Shown here: positions 1-7,236 of the stretch, piece after piece | Numbering within the stretch: position 1 is the stretch's first letter | How the letters are laid out: each line of letters starts with the position of its first letter | Assembly (NCBI RefSeq): GCF_028649435.1 | Contig: NZ_JAQSIN010000003.1 | DNA: 64,000 nucleotides | DNA from: Curvibacter microcysteis | GTDB lineage: Bacteria; Pseudomonadota; Gammaproteobacteria; Burkholderiales; Burkholderiaceae_C | Direction: 5' to 3' (one strand) | The notes under the pieces: generated by a model | The model's input: only the letters and a program-made list of their open reading frames with translations | The model's database searches: none | Told to the model about the DNA's origin: nothing | Translations under genes and position numbers: made by a program

Positions 1-2
1 GC

Positions 3-644
3 AAATCGCTGGAGACCGTGCGCAAGTTCGCCGTTAAGGAGTTGGGCTATCCAAAGGATGGGCCGTACACGACCACCCACGAAAACCTGTACAAGATGCT
101 GGCCCATTTCGGCATCGGCCATGGCAAGAAGGCGCCGTTCAAGAGCCTGTCTGCCATGCCATCGCTGGCGATCATGGAGACGCGCAAGATGCCCAGCACG
201 GGTAATTCGCACTTGGTGGTCTTCGAGCGTTTGCCGGATGGTGACGAGCGGGTGCTAGACCCTGGCTTTTGGCTGAAGCAGCAAGAGCGTCGGGACTGGA
301 ATCGCATCAAGCTCGATACCTTCGTGCCGGTGCTGGTTGACGAGCAGTCGGGCACGCCCAAGAGGAGCGCCAAGAAGGCAGCGGCCGAACCGCTCGAATC
401 GGCCAGCAAGGACGACAAGGTACCCAGCGAAAAGAAGGCGAAGCCCGTTAAGGTGACGGCGGCGAAAGAAGCGAGGCAGAAGCCCAAGCCGACAATGGCG
501 AAGAAAGAGCCCAAACAGGCTGCGGTGGCTGACGGAGGTGTGCAGCCGCTAGATGCTGCGTCAGCACAGCCCGATGCGGCTGCCGATGCGACTACCGAGG
601 CACCTGCCACAGAAGGCGCAGCTAGCATCACCCCACAAGCGTGA
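3..644 (+). CDS. Possible papain/C39-like protein, 3' part (partial)
   Basis: The frame is open to the left edge, so the gene is truncated; a GTG at 18 exists but the codons before it read as normal coding sequence. About the first 110 visible residues look like a folded domain. A His (SHLVVFER) is followed by a VLDPG motif, the His-Asp half seen in C39/papain-like cysteine peptidases; the expected N-terminal Cys would be upstream, outside the window. From about residue 115 the protein is Lys/Ala/Pro-rich low-complexity sequence. It ends 7 nt before the next gene, so the two probably share a transcript. The peptidase-like assignment is an inference from two short motifs; calling it hypothetical would also be fair. 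Confidence 0.5.
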   Translation, partial: KSLETVRKFAVKELGYPKDGPYTTTHENLYKMLAHFGIGHGKKAPFKSLSAMPSLAIMETRKMPSTGNSHLVVFERLPDGDERVLDPGFWLKQQERRDWNRIKLDTFVPVLVDEQSGTPKRSAKKAAAEPLESASKDDKVPSEKKAKPVKVTAAKEARQKPKPTMAKKEPKQAAVADGGVQPLDAASAQPDAAADATTEAPATEGAASITPQA

Positions 645-651
645 TGCCGTG

Positions 652-1464
652 ATGCTGGAACAGTTGCTGCTCCAGCCGCTGCGCCGAATAGAGCTGATCC
701 AGCCGTGGCGTGCGGCTGGCAATCGGCCCGGCGTGGTGGGCGACAGCTTGCTGGCGGGCGCCATGGCGCTCCACTTTGAGCACTCTGCGCTGGTCTTCAG
801 GTCGCCGCTTCGGTTCTCGGCTTGCCAGACCGGCACGGTCATCGGCTTCCGATCGGACGGTGCAGTCCAAACGCTGGGTTACCGTTTTGATGTTGTGCCA
901 TCGGAGGATGTTGGCGGGCTCTTTGGTGCCTGCGAGCCCCGGCTATCACTGACGCCCGACCAGTGGCCAGGCCTATGTCATATTGGAAAGGCGCAGTCGG
1001 TGTTTTTGTTGGCGGACCTTGGGCAGCATGGCGCCTCGAACTGCCTCAGGCTTCGGTTGCTAGACCGAGGTTGGTGCAGCGTCATGTATCGCCGCGACCT
1101 GGACGGCGCCATCGAACTGTCTCCCCAAGATGAACGCGCCGAAGTGTCTAGCATCTCGGTGAGTTCCCCAGGCGACGAGTTCGGCTGGCTTCATCCGGCC
1201 AGTGCGCACCCGTTTGTTTTGGATGGGCGGTACTGGCAGACGGCGCACCCGCGAGATTGGCCGTGGCCTTTGGCGCCGGAGTGGCGAAGTCAACCGCTCA
1301 GCAGTGAGTACCGGCGTGTCATGAAAGCTGCGCTGCGGGCACGGTTTGAGCAGCACGGCAATCTGCGTAGGCGGTTCCTGGCCTTGGGCATTTCCGTCGT
1401 GGTGACTGGCGTGGCAGACGGTTTGATCGAAGAACTCGCCACTGAACTTCGGGAGATTTACTGA
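652..1464 (+). CDS. Hypothetical protein, 270 aa
   Basis: I do not recognise this protein. I chose the ATG at 652 because the longer reading from 553 overlaps the upstream gene and begins with Pro/Arg/Met-rich sequence typical of an out-of-frame extension. There is no signal peptide. The product is a mixed alpha/beta-looking soluble protein with many Trp residues near 200-215 and a Arg-rich helix near the C-terminus. It follows the upstream reading frame by 7 nt and converges on the XRE regulator, overlapping it by 7 nt at 1458-1464. Its place in the island suggests an accessory role, but nothing in the sequence names one. Confidence 0.6.
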   Translation: MLEQLLLQPLRRIELIQPWRAAGNRPGVVGDSLLAGAMALHFEHSALVFRSPLRFSACQTGTVIGFRSDGAVQTLGYRFDVVPSEDVGGLFGACEPRLSLTPDQWPGLCHIGKAQSVFLLADLGQHGASNCLRLRLLDRGWCSVMYRRDLDGAIELSPQDERAEVSSISVSSPGDEFGWLHPASAHPFVLDGRYWQTAHPRDWPWPLAPEWRSQPLSSEYRRVMKAALRARFEQHGNLRRRFLALGISVVVTGVADGLIEELATELREIY

Positions 1465-1832
1465 CTGGTCCTGCCCGGTGAGTGCTTCAGCGGGGCCTCG
1501 GGCGGTAAGCCAGGAACATCCGCCAACAGCTTCTTGACGGACTTCTGCACAGCGGCAGAAGCTCGGCCATACCGATAGATCAGGTCGGCCAGCTCATCGG
1601 TGTCCGCATAGAAGTACGCCACGGGTATGCCCAGCACATCGGCGATGCGGCTCACCGTGAGCAGATCAGGCCGATGAACACCAGTTTCATATCGGTTGAT
1701 CCTGGCATTGGCTGCCGATTCATCCAACCCAATATCGACCCCTAACTTTCGCTGCGAAAGTGCGCTCGCGAGCCTGGCACGCCTGAGTCGCGCTCCCCAT
1801 TGCTCATCTAAGTCGGACGTATCTCGCTTCAT
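1458..1832 (-). CDS. XRE-family helix-turn-helix transcriptional regulator
   Basis: A 124-residue protein whose residues about 12-70 form a Cro/CI-type HTH: RLRRARLASALSQRKLG, then a recognition-helix region and INRYETGVHRPDL, followed by VSRIADVLGIPVAYFY, the usual end of an HTH_3 domain. The C-terminal 50 residues are helical and may dimerise. It is transcribed away from the exported-protein gene starting near 1892-1934, with about 60-100 nt between the starts, so it could control itself and that pair. Control of the large operon from 4146 is possible but not shown by the sequence. The family assignment is secure; the target is inference. Confidence 0.88.
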   Translation of the reverse strand: MKRDTSDLDEQWGARLRRARLASALSQRKLGVDIGLDESAANARINRYETGVHRPDLLTVSRIADVLGIPVAYFYADTDELADLIYRYGRASAAVQKSVKKLLADVPGLPPEAPLKHSPGRTSQ

Positions 1833-1933
1833 CTGCTACGAGATTCGTCTATATTTCCATTCTTAACTAGTTCGAGATACGTATCAGTCAAATGAAGCCA
1901 AGCAAGAATTCAACCCAAAAGTCGACACTCTCA

Positions 1934-3088
1934 ATGAACATTCTGGTGCTGGCCACGCTGTGTTCGGCACCATCTGCCCATGCTGAGCTGCGCCTGTCAT
2001 GCCCTGTGCAGTGGGAGCAGTTGAACGCGCTGCGCGGAGCCGAACTCAATGCTTCGGTCATGGGCGTCAAAGTGCGTGACTGGACGCCCGAGTACCTGGA
2101 CCAGGTCCGACGCAAGAGCGAGGAATGCAGCCGCAGCGGTACTGGCCCGGAGTCTCTTCGCAAGGCCGAGCACATGGATGGCGTCAGCCGTGTCTACCCC
2201 GCCGCCAAGCAGTTCATTGCAGAGAACGCTGATCGCGTTCAGCAGGAGAAGACCCGCGATCAGATCGGTGCTACGGTGCAACAGTCTGACCTAAAGCGGG
2301 TGATCACCTTGGATGGCAAGGGCCTGCCCAAGTCAATCACCATCGTCTACGGCCCGACCGGCCGTGCCACCAAGAGCTGCGACATGCTCAGCAGTGGCAT
2401 CGGCTATGCCACCGCGGAAAGCTACGGCCAAGCCGTGCAGTTCGCCCGCATGTGCCAGCAGGTCGGCTTGACATCGGCAGAGACGGTCACGAATCTGGAG
2501 CGGCAGGCAGCAGCGGTGCCGACCTTGTACAAGGCTTTGGATGCATTTGCCGACCGTGCCAAACAGCTTGCCGCAACCAGCAACCCTGCCGAAGGCCAGC
2601 TCAAGGAACTCGAAGTACAGCAGCAAAAGCTCTCTGGACAGTTGCGGGCCTTGCAGTTGCCGAACAATGATGAGGCATTCGTTGCGGCCAACAAGACAGT
2701 GGCCGAGATGCGCGAGCGAGTGCAGATGGCTGCATGTGGGGATCAGGCCGTCAAAGCAGGCTTCCCGGTCAGTTGGAAGGCGAACTACATCGTGATGGAA
2801 CTGAACTCGCCCGAGCTGTTCTGCAACTTTGTCCAAGCGGCGCAACGCAATGGGGCACAAATACGCTACCTCTCAGCAGGTCTGCTCAGCAAGGAAGGCT
2901 TTGAAGTTAAGAGCCCGAAGCGCACGGTGCAAGTCTTCACACAAGCCGACCGCATGCCGGGTGGCGATCCAAGCGTGAAGGTGATGACTCCCGTGTCGGC
3001 CAAGATTGACGGGAAGTCCACCGACGTGACGCGCACCAACCTTCGGGCCGTGGCAGCGGAATTGATCGCAGCCATGCGCAACCAATGA
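1934..3088 (+). CDS. Exported hypothetical protein, about 384 aa
   Basis: The ATG at 1934 begins a clean Sec signal peptide (MNILVLATLCSAPSAHA, cleavage after AHA); an in-frame ATG at 1892 would put 14 polar residues before it and is less likely. The mature protein is predicted periplasmic, rich in Gln/Ala helices, with a probable coiled-coil stretch around residues 200-255 and several Cys that could form disulfides. I do not recognise a family. Its stop overlaps the next start (ATGA at 3085-3088), so it is translationally coupled to the NlpC/P60-like protein, and the two probably act together in the envelope. Confidence 0.7.
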   Translation: MNILVLATLCSAPSAHAELRLSCPVQWEQLNALRGAELNASVMGVKVRDWTPEYLDQVRRKSEECSRSGTGPESLRKAEHMDGVSRVYPAAKQFIAENADRVQQEKTRDQIGATVQQSDLKRVITLDGKGLPKSITIVYGPTGRATKSCDMLSSGIGYATAESYGQAVQFARMCQQVGLTSAETVTNLERQAAAVPTLYKALDAFADRAKQLAATSNPAEGQLKELEVQQQKLSGQLRALQLPNNDEAFVAANKTVAEMRERVQMAACGDQAVKAGFPVSWKANYIVMELNSPELFCNFVQAAQRNGAQIRYLSAGLLSKEGFEVKSPKRTVQVFTQADRMPGGDPSVKVMTPVSAKIDGKSTDVTRTNLRAVAAELIAAMRNQ

Positions 3089-3099
3089 GAGCAAGGCCC

Positions 3100-3900
3100 A
3101 TGTACCAATCCTTTGCTAAATCGCTGGTGGCCTCCGCCTTGTGCATGTCTTCGCTTGTTGCATCGGCCCAAGACGCAGCAGTCCCCAAGCATCTCCAGCT
3201 TGCCCGCGATTTTGTGACCAACACCAAGCAGGAGAACAACAGCTACTCGAACCGCAACATCTACACCCGCATGCCGGGTGATCTGTTCGCCTCCGAATAC
3301 GTCGTGGCAACGGACTGTGGCGGCTTTGTGGAAGACATGTTCCGCCGCACCAACTCGGGGGTGCTTGAGCAGTTGAAGACCAAGAAATTCAAGACACGAT
3401 TCAGCATCTTTGACTGGCACCCCAGCATTGAAAAGCAAGAGGCTTTCACCCGCATCTTGAAAGTGACGGACATCAAGCCTGGTGACGTGGCGGCCTGGCT
3501 CTACACGGAGAAGGTCACCCACACCCTGCCAGGACACATTCTGTTCATTGATTCACCACCCGTGAAGCTGGAGAAGCCCCGCAAGCCTCTGGTGGATGGC
3601 CTTGATCAGTACGAAGTCACCATCATCGACACGTCTCAGGAGGCCAAAAGTCGCGATGACACCCGATTCGTGAGCGATGCCGCGTTGCGTGATGAAAACG
3701 AGGCTAAGGGCAAGCAGCGCGGCAGCGTGGCAAGCCCGAACTACAAGGGTGTGGGCCGAGGTCACATTCGCTTCTACGCGGATGCTGCGGGTGACATCAA
3801 GGGCATCGCGTTCAGCTTCGACAAGGCCAAGTTCCATGGGCTTGATGACTGGAGCATTGTGGTGGGTCGGCCGAAGCTGAAGGTGGCAAGTGCGGAATGA
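3100..3900 (+). CDS. Exported NlpC/P60-like cysteine hydrolase
   Basis: About 266 residues from the ATG at 3100, which starts a signal peptide (FAKSLVASALCMSSLVASAQ). A start at 3085, overlapping the previous stop, is also possible. The mature part has the arrangement of NlpC/P60 or CHAP-type amidases and peptidases: TDCGGFVEDMF supplies a Cys just after Asp-Cys-Gly, KPGDVAAWLY follows, and TLPGHILFI supplies the His. Such enzymes cut peptidoglycan peptides or amide bonds in the periplasm. Family membership is inferred from these motifs only; overall similarity looks remote. It is coupled to the preceding exported protein and is the last gene before the 245-nt gap ahead of the large operon. 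Confidence 0.6.
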   Translation: MYQSFAKSLVASALCMSSLVASAQDAAVPKHLQLARDFVTNTKQENNSYSNRNIYTRMPGDLFASEYVVATDCGGFVEDMFRRTNSGVLEQLKTKKFKTRFSIFDWHPSIEKQEAFTRILKVTDIKPGDVAAWLYTEKVTHTLPGHILFIDSPPVKLEKPRKPLVDGLDQYEVTIIDTSQEAKSRDDTRFVSDAALRDENEAKGKQRGSVASPNYKGVGRGHIRFYADAAGDIKGIAFSFDKAKFHGLDDWSIVVGRPKLKVASAE

Positions 3901-4145
3901 CCTCCGAAGCAAGCAGACCATATGTGGATACGGCTCATTTGTAGGGCTTACACGTCGTTCGGACCAGTAACGTTCTCCTTCGGGCTGAATCGCTGGCTCC
4001 GCATCTGCTTGCTTACCGAGGACCCGCCAACATCCTGCTTTTGTCCCCCGATAATGGGTGTTTCAAGATAATTCAATAAATGCGCTGATCGTGGTCATGG
4101 GGGCAACGATTCGGGAGTGTCACAAGAGCAAAAAGCAGGGTCTGA
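3901..4145. other. Intergenic region before the six-gene operon
   Basis: These 245 nt contain no gene I can support. The right half is more AT-rich (around 4050-4080, including GATAATTCAATAAAT) and is the likely promoter region of the restriction operon, but I cannot fix -35 and -10 boxes with confidence. A CAGGG motif about 6 nt before the ATG at 4146 may serve as its ribosome-binding site. Confidence 0.4.
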
Positions 4146-7100
4146 ATGTCAAACCAGTTCTTTGAGAAACCGATTCTCAACTCGCCGTACGGGTATCCCG
4201 GTCGCCATTGGGAGCTTGACGGCACTGGGCAACCGACCCAGCAGATTGTCGACACTCGCCGCCGCGCCGAGTTCATCACCCCGATCCCCAAGGCCAAGAA
4301 GCAAAAGGGCGTCGCTAAACAAGATGCCCTGCTGTTTGATGATGAGCTGTCCACGCAGAAGCAGGCCTACGACCACACTGCCGTCATCAACTCGGTGCGG
4401 CAAGAGGTGGACAAATGGCGTGCACTCAAGAACCCAGCCGACTGGCGCGTCACGCCCGAAACCGCGCGTCTGCTGCAACACTGGCGGCACCATCCGTTTA
4501 GCAGCATCCGCCCGTTCTTCTGCCAAGTAGAGGCTGCCGAAACAATCATCTGGCTTACCGAAGTTGCCCCTCAAGTCGGCAAGATCGGCCAGACCTTCCT
4601 TGACCACCTGGCCAATGCAAATAATGACGCCAACCCGGAACTGATGCGGTTGGCCTTGAAGTTGGCCACTGGCGCAGGCAAGACCACGGTGATGGCCATG
4701 ATCATCGCGTGGCAGACCGTCAACGCTGTGCGCCGACCCGGCAGCAAGAAGTTCACGCGAGGTTTCCTGTTGGTGGCCCCCGGCTTGACTATCAAGGACC
4801 GTCTGCGCGTTTTGCAGCCCAACGACCCCGACAGCTACTACGCCAGCCGCGAACTGGTGCCCAGCGACATGCTGGACGACCTGAACCGGGCCAAGATCGT
4901 CATCACCAACTACCACGCATTCAAACTGCGAGAGCGCATTGAGTTGTCGAAAGGCGGGCGCCTCTTGCTGCAAGGCCGGGGCGGCGATGAACTGAACACC
5001 CTCGAAACCGAAGGCCAGATGCTCCAGCGCGTCATGCCTGACCTGATGGGTATGACCAATGTGCTGGTCATCAACGATGAGGCCCACCACTGCTACCGCG
5101 AGAAGCCGGATGCTGAACGCGACGCCCTGAAGGGTGACGAGAAGAAAGAAGCCGACGAGAACAACGAAGCCGCCCGCATGTGGATCACCGGCTTGGAGGC
5201 CGTCAACCGCAAGCTTGGCGTTGCCAAGGTGGTTGATCTGTCGGCCACGCCGTTCTTCCTTGCCGGTTCCGGCTACGTTGAGGGCACCTTGTTCCCGTGG
5301 ACCATGAGCGACTTCTCGCTGATGGACGCCATCGAGTGTGGCATCGTCAAGCTGCCCCGTGTGCCCGTGGCTGACAACATCCCCGGCGGCGAGATGCCGA
5401 AGTTCCGCAACCTTTGGGAGCACATCCGCACCCGAATGCCAAAGAAGGGGCGGGGTGCTGCGAAGTCGCTCGATCCGCTGAGCCTGCCGGTTGAGCTGCA
5501 AACGGCGCTTGAAGCCCTGTACGGCCACTACAAGAAGACATTCGACTTATGGCAAGCCGCTGGCATCAAGGTGCCGCCCTGTTTCATCGTCGTGTGTAAC
5601 AACACGTCGACCTCCAAACTGGTCTACGACTTCATCTCCGGTTTCAACCGTGAGAATGACAACGGCACTTTCACGCCAGTCGCTGGTCGGCTGGAGCTTT
5701 TCCGCAACACCGACGAGTACGGCAACCCCTTCGGCCGTCCACGCACGCTGTTGATTGACAGCGAGCAACTGGAGTCCGGTGACGCGCTGGACGACAGCTT
5801 CCGTGCTGCTGCAGGTCCTGAGATCGAGCAGTTCAAGCAAGAAGTCTTCGAGCGTGGCGGCGCCTTGGCCGATGAACTTCGCTCAGGTAAAGACTTCGAC
5901 GACGCACGCCTGCTGCGCGAAGTGATGAACACCGTGGGCAAGGCTGGTCGATTGGGCGACTCGATCCGTTGCGTCGTCTCCGTGTCCATGCTGACCGAGG
6001 GCTGGGACGCCAACACCGTCACCCACGTGCTGGGCGTTCGTGCCTTTGGCACCCAGTTGCTGTGCGAGCAGGTGATCGGCCGCGCCCTGCGCCGCCAGTC
6101 ATACGACCTGAACGAGGAGGGCCTGTTCAACGTCGAATACGCCGATGTGCTGGGCATCCCGTTCGACTTCACAGCCAAGCCGGTGATCTCCAAACCCCAG
6201 CCGCCGCGTGAGACGGTGCAGGTGCGTGCACAGCAAGACCGCGCCGCATTGGAGATTCAGTTCCCCCGCGTGCAGGGCTACCGAGTCGAGTTGCCCGATG
6301 AGCGACTGACAGCGGAGTTCACGGCCGATTCCGTGTTGGTACTGACGCCTGACTTGGTGGGGCCGTCCATCACGCAAAACGCCGGCATCATTGGCGAAAC
6401 CGTTGACCTCAGCCTTGACCACTTGGCTGACATGCGGCACTCCACGCTGCTAATGCACCTTACCAAGCGGCTGCTGATCAATCATTGGCGCGATCCGGGT
6501 GACGAACCCAAACTGCACTTGTTTGGTCAGCTCAAGCGCATCACCAAGGAATGGCTTGACACCTGCCTGGATTGCAAGGGCGACACCTACCCGGCACAGC
6601 TGATGTACCAGGAGCTTGCCGACGAGGCCTGCAATCGCATCACAGCTGCCATCACCAAGGCCGAGCAAGGCAACAAGCGGCCCATCAAGGCGGTGCTGGA
6701 CCCTTACAACGCCACCGGCACCACCCGATTCGTCAACTTCAACACCTCGAAGACTGAACGCTGGGAAACGAATGGACCGCCACCCAAGTGCCATGTCAAC
6801 TGGGTGATTCTCGACAGCGATTGGGAGGCTGAGTTCTGCCGCGTGGCTGAGCGCCACCCGCGCGTGGTGGCCTACGTCAAGAATCACAACTTGGGCCTTG
6901 AGGTGCCGTATCGCTATGGCTCGGAGACGCGCAAGTACCGCCCCGATTTCATCGTGCGAGTTGACGACGGCAAAGGGCTCGACGACCTGCTGAACCTGAT
7001 CGTCGAAATCAAGGGTTACCGAGGCGAGGACGCCAAAGACAAGAAGCTGACCATGGACACCTATTGGGTGCCCGGCGTCAACAACTTGGGCGCGTACGGT

Positions 7101-7235
7101 CGCTGGGCTTTTGTCGAGTTCGTAGACGTTTACCAAATGCAGCATGACTTCGCCAAGAAGGTCGAAGCCGAATTCAACAAGATGATCGACGCCGTTGCCC
7201 CGGCCACCGAATCAGTACCCGAGGGCGCACTCTGA
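4146..7235 (+). CDS. Type III-like restriction enzyme, helicase-nuclease (Res) subunit
   Basis: A 1029-residue superfamily-2 helicase/translocase with a C-terminal nuclease. Visible motifs: Walker A GAGKT (residues 176-180), DEAH box (311-314, in VINDEAHHCY), LSATPFF after it, EGWDANTVTHV and motif VI QVIGRALRR near 642. The C-terminal PD-(D/E)xK core has PDF with Asp 934 and EIKG with Glu 954 and Lys 956. The layout matches Res subunits of type III and related systems (the family labelled BPTD_3080 in public annotation), which translocate on DNA and cut unmodified sites together with a Mod subunit. The methyltransferase gene starts 1 nt after its stop. Length and all key residues look intact. 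Confidence 0.92.
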   Translation: MSNQFFEKPILNSPYGYPGRHWELDGTGQPTQQIVDTRRRAEFITPIPKAKKQKGVAKQDALLFDDELSTQKQAYDHTAVINSVRQEVDKWRALKNPADWRVTPETARLLQHWRHHPFSSIRPFFCQVEAAETIIWLTEVAPQVGKIGQTFLDHLANANNDANPELMRLALKLATGAGKTTVMAMIIAWQTVNAVRRPGSKKFTRGFLLVAPGLTIKDRLRVLQPNDPDSYYASRELVPSDMLDDLNRAKIVITNYHAFKLRERIELSKGGRLLLQGRGGDELNTLETEGQMLQRVMPDLMGMTNVLVINDEAHHCYREKPDAERDALKGDEKKEADENNEAARMWITGLEAVNRKLGVAKVVDLSATPFFLAGSGYVEGTLFPWTMSDFSLMDAIECGIVKLPRVPVADNIPGGEMPKFRNLWEHIRTRMPKKGRGAAKSLDPLSLPVELQTALEALYGHYKKTFDLWQAAGIKVPPCFIVVCNNTSTSKLVYDFISGFNRENDNGTFTPVAGRLELFRNTDEYGNPFGRPRTLLIDSEQLESGDALDDSFRAAAGPEIEQFKQEVFERGGALADELRSGKDFDDARLLREVMNTVGKAGRLGDSIRCVVSVSMLTEGWDANTVTHVLGVRAFGTQLLCEQVIGRALRRQSYDLNEEGLFNVEYADVLGIPFDFTAKPVISKPQPPRETVQVRAQQDRAALEIQFPRVQGYRVELPDERLTAEFTADSVLVLTPDLVGPSITQNAGIIGETVDLSLDHLADMRHSTLLMHLTKRLLINHWRDPGDEPKLHLFGQLKRITKEWLDTCLDCKGDTYPAQLMYQELADEACNRITAAITKAEQGNKRPIKAVLDPYNATGTTRFVNFNTSKTERWETNGPPPKCHVNWVILDSDWEAEFCRVAERHPRVVAYVKNHNLGLEVPYRYGSETRKYRPDFIVRVDDGKGLDDLLNLIVEIKGYRGEDAKDKKLTMDTYWVPGVNNLGAYGRWAFVEFVDVYQMQHDFAKKVEAEFNKMIDAVAPATESVPEGAL

Positions 7236-7236
7236 T

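Noticed and set aside
4149..5528. Long minus-strand open frame of 459 codons opposite the restriction gene
   Set aside because: It lies fully opposite a clear helicase gene, lacks domain features and is a normal by-product of high G+C codon use.
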